A stretch of 64,000 nucleotides of DNA from an uncultured Anaeroplasmataceae bacterium. Lineage in GTDB: Bacteria; Bacillota_I; Bacilli_A; Acholeplasmatales; Anaeroplasmataceae. The translations under genes and the position numbers were made by a program. The DNA is taken from positions 1 to 64,000 of the forward strand of contig CAKQDS010000003.1 in assembly GCA_934229535.1 (NCBI GenBank). The letters are read 5' to 3'. Below the pieces are notes generated by a model that saw only the letters and a list, made by a program, of their open reading frames with translations, ran no database searches and was not told the DNA's origin. This document shows, piece by piece, positions 43,081 to 52,461 of this stretch (its first letter is position 1; each line of letters starts with the position of its first letter).

Positions 43081-43806
43081 AATATAGATTTTTGATTTAG
43101 TAAGATTAGAAGCATTTTTTAGGGCGATTTTAATATCATAGGTTAGATAGAAGCTGTCGCTAATATAACCTTTATTTAAGCCATCTAAAGAATTTATATC
43201 GCCAACTAAAAAGGCCTTATCTGCGAATAATGAAACAAGCTTTGCATATTTTTCGCCATTTTTATGGCTATTTAAAATAATTATAGGATGCTTATCATAG
43301 CTATAAAGGTGTAATAATATTTCCTTTAAATCATAATAGCTATGATATTTTATTTTTATTAAATTATCTTTTTTTTCGTAATCCTTAAAATTAATTTTAG
43401 CAAGCTTAGCTTTTAGCTCATATTTAGAATAGCCATTATAAAATAGAAGTAGGAATATTCCTAAAATTTGATTTAAATGATAGGTCGAATATAAATTTAA
43501 ATCTAATCTTATGAATGGCAATTTATTGCGATTAATTTCAATATTTAAGCCATCCTTTAAATAATGAACGTGACTAATTTCATATTTACCATTCATTCCA
43601 TATGATATAATTTTAGCTTTTGTATAAAGTGGTGCATATTTTAGATATTTATTGTTTTCTGAAATGATAGTTGTTTTAAGATCATCAATAAGTTCTAAAT
43701 CCCTTAAAGAATTAAAATTATATAAGCTAGTGCTACTATCCATAATGTTTGCTAATTCATTGCTACTTGTTAATTTTTTGATTAATTGTTCTGTTAATGT
43801 GCTCAT
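43066..43806 (-). CDS. Hypothetical protein, possible remnant of a Mur ligase
   Basis: Not firmly recognised. 246 aa on the minus strand between rnhA and uvrB. The layout KAKIISYGMNGKYEIS, then HLNQILGIFLLLFYNGYSKYELKAKLAKINF (quoted in part) and KIKYHSYYDLKEILLHLYSY recalls the second half of Mur ligases: substrate-chain segment, the xxNxxAAxA helix, and the DYAHxPD..L segment. The ATP-binding half and key acidic residues are absent. It may be a decayed or specialised Mur-like protein. Its own promoter was not identified; the start is ATG 43806. Confidence 0.55.
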   Translation of the reverse strand: MSTLTEQLIKKLTSSNELANIMDSSTSLYNFNSLRDLELIDDLKTTIISENNKYLKYAPLYTKAKIISYGMNGKYEISHVHYLKDGLNIEINRNKLPFIRLDLNLYSTYHLNQILGIFLLLFYNGYSKYELKAKLAKINFKDYEKKDNLIKIKYHSYYDLKEILLHLYSYDKHPIIILNSHKNGEKYAKLVSLFADKAFLVGDINSLDGLNKGYISDSFYLTYDIKIALKNASNLTKSKIYILTDS

Positions 43807-43869
43807 ACTTATATTATTAAATAAAATAATAAATATATACGTATTTTTATTTTTAAAAAAGAATCATTG

Positions 43870-43878
43870 TGGTATAAT
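43870..43878 (+). promoter_or_regulatory. Extended -10 promoter of uvrB
   Basis: TGGTATAAT, 34 nt before the uvrB start; -35 at the right distance is weak. No LexA/SOS-like box was recognised. Confidence 0.55.
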
Positions 43879-43911
43879 TTAAATAGATAATTATATTTGG
43901 AAGTGATAATG

Positions 43912-45876
43912 ATGGCTTTTGAATTAGTTTCAAAATTTGCCCCAACAGGCGATCAGCCTAAGGCTATTAAGGAGCTTGTTGATAACTTTAATATGGGAAT
44001 AAATAAGCAGGTTTTACTTGGTGCAACAGGTACTGGTAAAACCTTTACTATGTGTAATATTATTAAAGAGCTTGGCAAGCCAACATTAGTTTTAGCTCAT
44101 AATAAAACTCTTGCTGGACAGCTTTATAATGAGATAAAAAGCTTCTTTCCTAATAATCATGTTGTTTATTTTATAAGCTATTATGATTATTATCAGCCAG
44201 AGGCCTATGTGGTATCATCTGATACCTATATTGAAAAGGATTCCAGAATTAATGATGAAATTGATGAAATGCGCCATAGCGCTACTGCCGCATTAATTGA
44301 TTATGATGATGTCATAGTTGTTGCTTCTGTATCATGTATTTATGGTATTGGTGATCCCGAGGATTACAAAAACTCAATGATGTGCTTAAGAGTTGGTGAA
44401 GAATACAATCGTAAAAAGATTTATGAAAGATTAGTTGAAATGCAATATGAACGCTGTGATTTTGATTTTAAAAGATCATCATTTAGAATTAGAGGCGATG
44501 TACTTGAAATAATCCCTGCTTATGAGCATGAAAATGGTATTCGTATTGAATTTTTTGATGATGAAATTGATCGTATAAAAACCTTTGATGTTGTTAGTGG
44601 TAAAACTATTGATTCTCTTGATTTTATTAATATATTTGCAGCTACGCACTTTGTTACTAACAAGGATAAGCTTACTGAAGCAATTAGACGAATTAAAGAA
44701 GAATTGAAGATGCAGCATCAAAAGTTCTTAGATGAGGGTAAGCCTTTAGAGGCTGAGCGTATTATGCAAAGAACTAAATACGACATTGAAATGCTTGAGC
44801 AAATTGGTATATGTAGTGGTGTAGAAAACTATTCAAGACATTTATCATTAAGAGCTGAGGGCGAAACACCTTCAACCTTGCTTGATTTCTTTCCTAAGGA
44901 TTTCTTATTAATAATTGATGAATCACATGTTACAATTCCTCAGGTAAGAGGTATGTATAATGGTGATAGAAGTCGTAAGGAAACACTTGTAAATTATGGA
45001 TTTAGATTACCATCAGCCTTAGATAATAGACCTTTAAAATTCGCTGAATTTGAAAAAAAGATAGATAGAGTTTTATTTTGCTCAGCAACACCTGGTGATT
45101 ATGAAAGCAATTATCCAATTGTAGAACAAATTATACGTCCTACAGGACTTTTAGACCCTAATATTGAGGTAAGAGGAACAATGGGCCAGGTTGATGATAT
45201 TTATGCTGAGGTAATGAAGCGAGTTGAAAGAAATGAACGTGTTTTAATTACGACCTTAACAATTAAGATGAGTGAGGATTTAACAAGCTATTTAAAGAAT
45301 TTAGGATTAAAGGTTGCATATCTTCATTCAGAAATTAAATCATTAGAAAGATTAGAAATTTTAAGAGATTTACGTCTTGGTAAATATGATTGCCTTGTAG
45401 GTATTAACCTTTTAAGAGAAGGTCTTGACCTACCTGAGGTAAGCTTAGTTTGTATTTTAGATGCCGATAAGCAAGGCTTCCTTCGTAGTGAAAGATCATT
45501 AATTCAAACAATTGGTCGTGCTGCAAGAAATGAAAATGGTTTGGTAATTATGTATGCCGATTCTATTTCACCTTCAATGAAGGTAGCAATTGAAGAAACA
45601 AAGAGACGTCGAGCAATTCAAATTAGATATAATGAGGAGCATAATATTGTTCCTAAAACAATTATTAAGGAAATTCCTAATTCAATTTCTATTAAGCATC
45701 CAGATGAGGATGTATCAAGAGTTTATAATGAGATTGAAATGACTACAAAGGATAAGGAAAAGCTAATAGAAGAGCTTGAAGAACAAATGAAGAATTATGC
45801 AAAGGATCTTAATTTTGAAGCTGCAGCCGAGGTTAGAGATGCCATTATGGAGCTAAAGCTAGAATTAAAAAAATAG
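43912..45876 (+). CDS. uvrB: Excinuclease ABC subunit B
   Basis: Damage-verification helicase of nucleotide excision repair. Seen: FAPTGDQPKAI, Walker A GATGTGKTFT near residue 37, the beta-hairpin YYDYYQPEAYV, LLIIDESHVTIPQ, RPTGLLDP, GINLLREGLDLPEVSLV, QTIGRAARN and a C-terminal UVR motif (LEEQMKNYAKDLNFEAAAEVRD in part). 654 aa. ATG 43912 fits the RBS GGAAGTGA. It starts an operon with sdaA and rlmCD; uvrA is not in the window. Confidence 0.97.
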   Translation: MAFELVSKFAPTGDQPKAIKELVDNFNMGINKQVLLGATGTGKTFTMCNIIKELGKPTLVLAHNKTLAGQLYNEIKSFFPNNHVVYFISYYDYYQPEAYVVSSDTYIEKDSRINDEIDEMRHSATAALIDYDDVIVVASVSCIYGIGDPEDYKNSMMCLRVGEEYNRKKIYERLVEMQYERCDFDFKRSSFRIRGDVLEIIPAYEHENGIRIEFFDDEIDRIKTFDVVSGKTIDSLDFINIFAATHFVTNKDKLTEAIRRIKEELKMQHQKFLDEGKPLEAERIMQRTKYDIEMLEQIGICSGVENYSRHLSLRAEGETPSTLLDFFPKDFLLIIDESHVTIPQVRGMYNGDRSRKETLVNYGFRLPSALDNRPLKFAEFEKKIDRVLFCSATPGDYESNYPIVEQIIRPTGLLDPNIEVRGTMGQVDDIYAEVMKRVERNERVLITTLTIKMSEDLTSYLKNLGLKVAYLHSEIKSLERLEILRDLRLGKYDCLVGINLLREGLDLPEVSLVCILDADKQGFLRSERSLIQTIGRAARNENGLVIMYADSISPSMKVAIEETKRRRAIQIRYNEEHNIVPKTIIKEIPNSISIKHPDEDVSRVYNEIEMTTKDKEKLIEELEEQMKNYAKDLNFEAAAEVRDAIMELKLELKK

Positions 45877-45884
45877 GTGATTAT

Positions 45885-47069
45885 ATGCATTCGATAAAAG
45901 AATTATTTAAAATAGGTAATGGGCCATCGAGCTCACATACAATAGGACCAAAAAGGGCAGCATTATATGTGTTAAATAAATATCCAAGCTTTGATAAAAT
46001 TGAAGTTATTCTTTATGGCTCACTTGCGCTTACAGGGAAAGGCCATTTAACAGATTATATTATTAAGAAAACCTTAGCACCTCACAAAGTTAAAATAAAT
46101 TTTGATGGCTTAAGTGAGGTACCTCATCCAAATACTATGCGTTTTATTATCTATAAAAATAAAGAAATAATTGGTAGTGAAGAAATTTATAGTATTGGTG
46201 GGGGAAGCATTAAGATTAAGGGCGAAAGAGCTTCAAAGGCGATAAATATTTATCCTCATAAAAAGCTTAAGGATATTACTAAATATTGTATAGAAAATAA
46301 TTTAACATTAAGTCAATATGTTGATAGCTTCGAGGATCAAAATATTAATGAATATCTTGAAAAAATATATAATGTTATGCTTGATTCTATTAACAAAGGC
46401 TTAAATAGTGAAGGAACACTTCCAGGTTCTCTTCAAATAAAAAGAAAGGCTAAGCTTATATATAATGAGATTGATAATGAAGATAAAAATCGTCATAATC
46501 TTGTAGCTTATGCTTATGCTGTAAGTGAGGAGAATGCTTCTGGTGGGGAGATTGTAACATCTCCAACCTGTGGAGCATCAGGTGTTTTACCAGCGATTTT
46601 AAGATATGCCATTGATTTAGATAGATATTCTCATGAAAAAATAATTAATTCTTTAAAGGTTGCGGGATTAATAGGCAATATTGTTAAATTTAATGCCTCA
46701 ATTAGTGGTGCGGAGGCAGGCTGTCAGGCTGAGGTTGGTACAGCCTGTGCGATGGCTGCTGGCTTTTTAGCTTATTTAAATGATGGTGATTTTAAAAGAA
46801 TTGATTCAGCAAGTGAGATAGCCTTGGAGCATCATTTAGGTTTAACCTGTGACCCAATTAAAGGCTACGTTCAAATTCCTTGTATTGAAAGAAATGCCGT
46901 TGCTGCCTTAAGAGCACTTGATGCTTATAAAATTGCCTCATATTTGAATAATAATGATGCTAAAATAACATTCGATTTAGTAGTTGAAACAATGCTTGCT
47001 ACAGGCCAGGATTTAAGAAGCCAATATCGTGAAACATCTAAGGGTGGACTAGCTAAAAAATATAATTAA
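45885..47069 (+). CDS. sdaA: L-serine dehydratase, single-chain iron-sulfur type
   Basis: Deaminates L-serine to pyruvate with a [4Fe-4S] cluster. Seen: N-terminal beta domain IGNGPSSSHTIGPKRA and catalytic alpha domain TSPTCGASGVLPA, ISGAEAGCQAEVGTACAMAAG and HHLGLTCDPIKGYVQIPCIERNA (cluster cysteines). 394 aa, shorter than E. coli SdaA (about 454), mainly in the beta domain. Beta and alpha are fused here, while many Firmicutes split them as sdaAB/sdaAA. RBS GGTGA, 8 nt after uvrB. Confidence 0.93.
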   Translation: MHSIKELFKIGNGPSSSHTIGPKRAALYVLNKYPSFDKIEVILYGSLALTGKGHLTDYIIKKTLAPHKVKINFDGLSEVPHPNTMRFIIYKNKEIIGSEEIYSIGGGSIKIKGERASKAINIYPHKKLKDITKYCIENNLTLSQYVDSFEDQNINEYLEKIYNVMLDSINKGLNSEGTLPGSLQIKRKAKLIYNEIDNEDKNRHNLVAYAYAVSEENASGGEIVTSPTCGASGVLPAILRYAIDLDRYSHEKIINSLKVAGLIGNIVKFNASISGAEAGCQAEVGTACAMAAGFLAYLNDGDFKRIDSASEIALEHHLGLTCDPIKGYVQIPCIERNAVAALRALDAYKIASYLNNNDAKITFDLVVETMLATGQDLRSQYRETSKGGLAKKYN

Positions 47070-47080
47070 TAGGAGATAAT

Positions 47081-48418
47081 ATGGACGATTTAGTTAAATT
47101 AAAGATTGAAGCTCTTGATAATTTTGGTAAGGGTGTGGCAAGAGTTAATAATAAAACCTATTTTGTGGAAAATGCTCTTATTGATGAAGAGGTTTTAGCA
47201 AAGATAACAGGTGAAGCCAAAAATGTTGTTTTTGCTACTGCTATAAAGCTTTTAAGCATCAATAAGAATTTAAGAGAAGAAAATATTTGCCCCTATGCTT
47301 TAGAATGCGGTGGTTGTGATTTAATGCATCTTAAGTATGCTTCAGAGCTTGTAGTTAAACAAAAATTAGTAGCTTCAACTATAAAAAAGATTACAGGAAT
47401 TGAGGCAATAGTTAGACCAACAATCAAAAGTGATAATATTTATCATTACCGTAATAAATGTATTGTCCCATTTCAAGAGATAAATTGTGAGGTTGTTTAT
47501 GGGTTTTATGCTTCAAGAAGTCATAATGTTATTAAAAGAACTAATTGTTTAATTGAACCAGAAATATTTTCAAATATTTTAGAGGATGCAAAAGAGTATT
47601 GTATAGAAAATGAAATTAGTATTTATGATGAAAAAACAAATACTGGTATTTTAAGAAATATAATGCTAAGAATTAATAAAAATAAGGAAATAATGGTTGT
47701 TTTTATTTTAACAAGGAAGGATGCAAGATTTAATTATTTAGCTTTAAAGCTAATGAATAAGTATAATATTACATCTATTTATCTTGATATTAATTCTAAA
47801 AGAACTAATGTTGTATTAACTGATGAATTATCACTAATAGCAGGAAATCCGGTTCTTGTTGAGGATATTTTAGGATTAAAATTTAATGTTTCTCCTTTGA
47901 CATTCCTTCAGGTCAATCATGATCAATGTGAAAAATTATATAGTTGTGCTCTAGATTATGCTAACCTATCAGGAAATGAAGAGGTAATAGATGCTTATTG
48001 TGGAATGGGTAGTATTACTCTTAATATAGCAAAAAGAGTTAAGCATGTTTATGGAATTGAGATTGTTTCAAAAGCAATAGAGGACGCTAATAAAAACAAA
48101 GAATTAAATAATATATCTAACGCTACCTTCATTTGTGGTAAATGTGAGGATGAAATTAAAAAGCTTGTTAAGAAAACAAGCATTGATGTCATATTCTTTG
48201 ATCCGCCAAGAAAAGGCTGTGATCAATCATTCTTAGATACAGTAATTGAAATGAAAATACCAAAAATTATTTATATTTCTTGCAATATTGCAACCTGTGC
48301 AAGAGATATTAAATATTTATCAGCATATGGTTATGAATTAATAGAAGTAACGCCAGTTGATTTATTTTCTAATTCATCACATATTGAAAGTGTTAGCTTA
48401 CTTTCATTAAAAAAATAG
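47081..48418 (+). CDS. rlmCD: 23S rRNA (uracil-C5)-methyltransferase, RlmCD/RumA type
   Basis: SAM-dependent m5U methyltransferase of 23S rRNA. Seen: N-terminal TRAM domain (1-60), the Fe-S cysteines CPYALECGGCDLMHL near residue 70, HYRNKCIVPF, SAM motif DAYCGMGSITLNIA near 304, FFDPPRKGC and the catalytic Cys in YISCNIATCARDI. 445 aa. No terminator follows; the accessory island begins 19 nt later, so read-through into it is possible. Confidence 0.92.
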   Translation: MDDLVKLKIEALDNFGKGVARVNNKTYFVENALIDEEVLAKITGEAKNVVFATAIKLLSINKNLREENICPYALECGGCDLMHLKYASELVVKQKLVASTIKKITGIEAIVRPTIKSDNIYHYRNKCIVPFQEINCEVVYGFYASRSHNVIKRTNCLIEPEIFSNILEDAKEYCIENEISIYDEKTNTGILRNIMLRINKNKEIMVVFILTRKDARFNYLALKLMNKYNITSIYLDINSKRTNVVLTDELSLIAGNPVLVEDILGLKFNVSPLTFLQVNHDQCEKLYSCALDYANLSGNEEVIDAYCGMGSITLNIAKRVKHVYGIEIVSKAIEDANKNKELNNISNATFICGKCEDEIKKLVKKTSIDVIFFDPPRKGCDQSFLDTVIEMKIPKIIYISCNIATCARDIKYLSAYGYELIEVTPVDLFSNSSHIESVSLLSLKK

Positions 48419-48437
48419 ATTTTAAAGAGAGAAAAAA

Positions 48438-48683
48438 ATGATGGAAAGATATTCTAAAGAAATTGATTCTTTTTTAAGAAGTAAAATACTTCCTAAATTA
48501 GGAATAAACGAATATACAAAAGACAATATTGGAGAAATTGTTGAATATATTTTTGATGAAATTGAAGGACCTCTTTGTGATGCTGAAGAAGCAGGCGATA
48601 CTTTAACTGATGAAGATAAAGAATTATTACGTTTAGCTACAAAAGCAATTACAGAAATTACCACAAGGTCTGATTGGGAATAA
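48438..48683 (+). CDS. Small acidic hypothetical protein
   Basis: Not recognised. 81 aa, strongly acidic (GEIVEYIFDEIEGPLCDAEE, LTDEDKELL), predicted all-helical, no signal or membrane segment. Weak SD (AAAGAGAG) before ATG 48438 or 48441. It is paired with the next small gene, 16 nt apart, at the border between the housekeeping operon and the helicase island. Acidity and size are typical of antitoxin or immunity proteins, but that is inference. Confidence 0.6.
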   Translation: MMERYSKEIDSFLRSKILPKLGINEYTKDNIGEIVEYIFDEIEGPLCDAEEAGDTLTDEDKELLRLATKAITEITTRSDWE

Positions 48684-48699
48684 TATAGGTCAAAATAAG

Positions 48700-49053
48700 A
48701 TGAAATCAAGAGAATTAAACCAAATGTTATTATCAGCTGTTCCAGAAATTAAGTCAAAATTTGAAAATGAAACTAATTGGCAAGAAGGATTGGATACAGG
48801 AAGTTTCATTGTTTTTGAAGATGTATTTTTGCCTTATCTTGAATCAAAAGTTGAACTTGATGATAAAGTGATGATAGAAAAAATATATTCATTTATTGAA
48901 AGCTTATGTGATATAGACGATGAATATGTTAAGAATGTCTTATATGTTGCAGTTCTTGAAAATTTTTCTAATTTTGAAAATCCAAATCCTTATATAAAAT
49001 ATTTAAAACCAAAAAGTCTTAAAATTTACAACGATAATTATAGTAAAAAATGA
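48700..49053 (+). CDS. Small acidic hypothetical protein, immunity-like
   Basis: Not firmly recognised. 117 aa, helical, acidic. The stretch LPYLESKVELDDKVMIEKIYSFIESL and VKNVLYVAVLENFSN is reminiscent of small putative immunity proteins with helical repeats (DUF7674-like). Starts at ATG 48700 behind a weak AGGTC. A 219-nt gap with inverted repeats follows before the helicase operon. No matching toxin is adjacent. Confidence 0.6.
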   Translation: MKSRELNQMLLSAVPEIKSKFENETNWQEGLDTGSFIVFEDVFLPYLESKVELDDKVMIEKIYSFIESLCDIDDEYVKNVLYVAVLENFSNFENPNPYIKYLKPKSLKIYNDNYSKK

Positions 49054-49066
49054 GTTTTAAAATATA

Positions 49067-49083
49067 TCAAATAATATATTTGA
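49067..49083. repeat. Inverted repeat in the gap before the helicase operon
   Basis: TCAAATA-ATA-TATTTGA, perfect 7-bp arms, 14 nt after the preceding stop; no T-tract. Confidence 0.5.
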
Positions 49084-49099
49084 AGTAATGTTATATTGA

Positions 49100-49124
49100 A
49101 ATACCAATAATGAATAATGGTATT
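49100..49124. repeat. Second inverted repeat in the same gap
   Basis: AATACCA (49100-49106) and TGGTATT (49118-49124) around 11 nt; no T-tract, so operator-like rather than a terminator. Confidence 0.4.
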
Positions 49125-49165
49125 CTAAATTGGACTTAAGATAAATTATTTAAATATCTTTTTTA

Positions 49166-49195
49166 TTGGTGTTTTTTTATAAATTTTTATATAAT
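49166..49195 (+). promoter_or_regulatory. Putative promoter of the helicase-MoxR-VWA operon
   Basis: TTGGTG (49166-49171), 18 nt, TATAAT (49190-49195). The -10 runs into a perfect palindrome, so the transcript would begin inside it. Confidence 0.45.
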
Positions 49196-49224
49196 ATGGT
49201 ACATTTTTGTACCATATTTTTTTT
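49193..49224 (+). terminator. Perfect palindrome with T-tract (terminator or operator)
   Basis: AATATGGTACA (49193-49203) pairs with TGTACCATATT (49208-49218), loop TTTT, followed by six further T. It can terminate upstream transcription; its overlap with a TATAAT box also allows an operator role for the helicase operon. Confidence 0.7.
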
Positions 49225-49272
49225 ACAATTAATATTGTGAACAAGAAATATTTATAATAGGAAATCAAAAAT

Positions 49273-52200
49273 ATGGAATATTTAAAAATAGAAAATAATG
49301 ATTTAGAACTTGATTGGAGCAAAATATTAAATAATAATGATAATGAAAAAGAAATTCGTGTTGAAACTGTTGGAGATGGCTTAATTAATTCTTTAAGAAA
49401 TTTAGGTAAAGTTGACATTGAATATATCTCAAAAATAACAAAAGTTAATAAAAAGGAGATTATTTATAAATTACGTGGTTTAATATTTCAAAATCCTAAT
49501 TTATTTAAAGAATGTTACTATATGGGGTATGAAACTTCAGATGAATATTTATCTGGTAACATTTTAAGAAAGCTTAAAGAAGCAATTAAAGCTAATCAAA
49601 TTTATAATGGATTATTTGACGATAATATAAAAGCATTAAAAGATCATATGCCAAAGGGAATAGAGCCAAATGAAATATTTTTTTCTTTAGTTTCACCTTG
49701 GATTCCCAAAGAAATAATAATTGAGTTTATTGCTAATTTGTTTAATCAAAGCTTTATAAAAAGGTTCATCTATTACGACAAGATTTTAAATCTTTGGAAT
49801 ATTGATATACCTTCATTTATAATTCCTTTTAGTGTGCAATTAACATATGGAACACCAAAAATCAGTGTAAAAAATTTGCTTGAACATATATTAAATCATA
49901 AAAAAATTATTATATATGATTATTTTAAAATTGATAACATTAATAAGAAAAAAATAAATAATGAGGAAACTCTACTTGCTAAAGAAAAAGCTAAACTAAT
50001 TGAAGAGAAGTTTAAGAACTTTATTTATTCTAATTTAGAATATTTAAATTTAATAACAAGTTCATATAATGAAAGATTTGGGTATAATGTTACAAGAATT
50101 TATAATGGTAGCTTTTTGACTCTTCCTGGATTAAGCAAAAGCTTTAAGCCTTTTGATTATCAAAAAAATGCAATTGCAAGAATTATTTTCAGCCGCAATA
50201 CATTACTTGCACATAATGTAGGCTCTGGAAAAACATATGTAATGATTATTGCTGGTGAAGAACTAATTAGGTGCGGAATATCCAAAAAGAATTTATATGT
50301 TGTTCCTAATAATATAGTTGGTCAGTGGCGCGAAATATACAATTATTTGTATCCTAATAATAAAGCATTATTTACAAACCCATCTGATTTTACATGTGCA
50401 AAAAGGCGGGATACTTTGGAGTTAATAAAAAGCAATTCATTTAATGCAGTTGTAGTTCCTTTTTCATCATTCGATAAGATACCATTATCAAATTTTGTAG
50501 AAATAAAAAATATCCAAAACCGGATTAGTGAAATTGATAAAAATGAGCATATGAGTGAAGCCATTAATAATTTGAAAAAGAAGCTTAATGAGCAATTAGA
50601 GAAGTTACTTAATGAACCAATGCTTGATGATGACATTTCCTTTGATAAATTAGGTTTTGAAAGAATATTTATAGATGAGGCTCATAATTATAAAAATATT
50701 CCAATAGAGACTAAAATGGCGTATTCAAGTGGCATCAATAAAAAAGGATCAATTAAATGTAAGCATATGCTTGAAATAACTGATTATATGAATGGAAAAG
50801 GATATGGGGTTATTATGGCTACAGGAACGCCAATTACAAACTCAATTAGTGATATTTATACAATTCAAAGATATCTTCAGCCTGGTGAACTTAAATTGAT
50901 AGACATTCCTAATTTTGATGCTTGGGTTTCAATGTTTGCAGAATGTTATGAAGAAATGGAGATAGATGTTGATGCTAATCATTATCGAACGAATACTAGA
51001 TTTTCAAAATTTCATAATTTACCAGAATTAACAATGCTTTTATCACAGGTTGCTGATTTTTATTATGACGAAAAAAAGGTTACACCTAAATTTTTAGGAT
51101 ATACAGATATAAAAATTAAAAAATATGATAATTTAATTAATTACTTAAATGAATTGTCATTAAGAATTGAAAGCATTAGATCTAATATAAAAAATAAAAA
51201 TGATGATAATATGCTTAAAATCACAAACGATGGTAGAATGGCTTCTTTAGATTTACGATTAATTGATTCAAAAATATATCCTGATGAAAAAAGTAAGGTT
51301 TACTATTGTTCTATAAATGTATTAAATATATATAGAGAAACAATGAATATTAAAGGAACTCAAATTGTTTTTTGCGATATTTCAACACCTAAATGCTCAT
51401 TTAATATTTACGATGATTTAAAAATGAAATTAATTAATCTTGGTATTCCTGAAAATCAAGTGGCTTATATTCATGATGCCGTATCTGATAAACAAAGAAA
51501 TAAGCTTTTTGAGGATGTTAGAAATGGAAGTATTAGGGTTATTATAGGTTCAACTATCAAGCTTGGGACTGGTGTCAATATTCAAAAAAGATTATATGCA
51601 ATTCATCATTTAGATGTACCTTGGCGACCAGCTGATATGATGCAAAGAGAGGGACGAATTATAAGACAAGGAAATTTAAATAAAGAAGTTAAAATTTTTA
51701 GATACATTCAGGAGAATTCTTTTGATGCATATAGTTGGCAGCTTTTAGAAATAAAGCAAAATTTTATTAATGAATTATTAGCAAACTCCTTAAATGAGAG
51801 AACAAAGGAAGATATAGAAGATACAAGCCTTTCTTATGCAGAGGTAAAGGCAATAGCAATTGGCAATCCATATTTAAAGGAATATGCAGAGTTAAAAAAC
51901 AAATTAAACAAATTAGTTATTATTGAAAAGCGTGAAAGAGATAAGATTTTAAATTTTCAATCAGAATTAAATTTAATACCTAAAAATTGTAATGAGCTTA
52001 AGGGAAAAATTAAAAATTTAGAATTGGATGTTAATATTTATAATGAAAATAAGTCTAAATATACTGATGAATTTAGAAGAAATTTAAGAAAAAAGATATG
52101 GTTTAGTTTAATGGATAATTTAAGGAAAGATATAGATATTAATATTGATAACTACCAGGGCTTTACGATCATTGCTCCTGCTCATTTAATAGAAAATAAT

Positions 52201-52461
52201 TTACATATAAAAATAAAAGGTATGGGCGAATATGATTGCAGAATTGGAAATAATGAATCTAGAATTTTATTTATGATTGATAATGTTCTTAAAGGATTAG
52301 AAAAGAAAATAAGAGAGAAAAAACAAGAATTATCTCAATTATATATTAAAGAAAAAGCATTAAGGGAGCAAATAAATGAGAGAATTGATTATTCAACTGA
52401 AATTGAAGAAATTAAGAATAAATTAGATGAATTAGGAAGGAAGATAAATATAAATGGATGA
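49273..52461 (+). CDS. SNF2-type superfamily 2 helicase (phage/ICE polydomain type, no methylase)
   Basis: Large DNA-dependent ATPase. Seen: N-terminal segment (1-290) with SGNILRKLKEAIKAN and SLVSPWIPKEIIIEFI, a pattern found in the long methylase-helicase proteins of conjugative elements and phages (DarB-like). The helicase core follows: Walker A AHNVGSGKTYVM near 315, IFIDEAHNYKNI near 467, MATGTPITNSISDIY near 515, motifs V/VI GTGVNIQKR and MMQREGRIIRQGN near 765-800. The C-terminal part (880-1060) is coiled coil. No methyltransferase or nuclease motif seen. 1,062 aa. It overlaps the MoxR-like gene by 8 nt. Confidence 0.88.
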   Translation: MEYLKIENNDLELDWSKILNNNDNEKEIRVETVGDGLINSLRNLGKVDIEYISKITKVNKKEIIYKLRGLIFQNPNLFKECYYMGYETSDEYLSGNILRKLKEAIKANQIYNGLFDDNIKALKDHMPKGIEPNEIFFSLVSPWIPKEIIIEFIANLFNQSFIKRFIYYDKILNLWNIDIPSFIIPFSVQLTYGTPKISVKNLLEHILNHKKIIIYDYFKIDNINKKKINNEETLLAKEKAKLIEEKFKNFIYSNLEYLNLITSSYNERFGYNVTRIYNGSFLTLPGLSKSFKPFDYQKNAIARIIFSRNTLLAHNVGSGKTYVMIIAGEELIRCGISKKNLYVVPNNIVGQWREIYNYLYPNNKALFTNPSDFTCAKRRDTLELIKSNSFNAVVVPFSSFDKIPLSNFVEIKNIQNRISEIDKNEHMSEAINNLKKKLNEQLEKLLNEPMLDDDISFDKLGFERIFIDEAHNYKNIPIETKMAYSSGINKKGSIKCKHMLEITDYMNGKGYGVIMATGTPITNSISDIYTIQRYLQPGELKLIDIPNFDAWVSMFAECYEEMEIDVDANHYRTNTRFSKFHNLPELTMLLSQVADFYYDEKKVTPKFLGYTDIKIKKYDNLINYLNELSLRIESIRSNIKNKNDDNMLKITNDGRMASLDLRLIDSKIYPDEKSKVYYCSINVLNIYRETMNIKGTQIVFCDISTPKCSFNIYDDLKMKLINLGIPENQVAYIHDAVSDKQRNKLFEDVRNGSIRVIIGSTIKLGTGVNIQKRLYAIHHLDVPWRPADMMQREGRIIRQGNLNKEVKIFRYIQENSFDAYSWQLLEIKQNFINELLANSLNERTKEDIEDTSLSYAEVKAIAIGNPYLKEYAELKNKLNKLVIIEKRERDKILNFQSELNLIPKNCNELKGKIKNLELDVNIYNENKSKYTDEFRRNLRKKIWFSLMDNLRKDIDINIDNYQGFTIIAPAHLIENNLHIKIKGMGEYDCRIGNNESRILFMIDNVLKGLEKKIREKKQELSQLYIKEKALREQINERIDYSTEIEEIKNKLDELGRKINING

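Noticed and set aside
48422..48709. 95-aa reverse frame covering the first small acidic gene
   Set aside because: It is the Ser/Ile/Leu-rich complement of the acidic + strand protein; the + frame has better start signals and composition.
49146..49418. 90-aa reverse frame across the promoter of the helicase gene
   Set aside because: It overlaps the N-terminus of the helicase, is low complexity and has no RBS.
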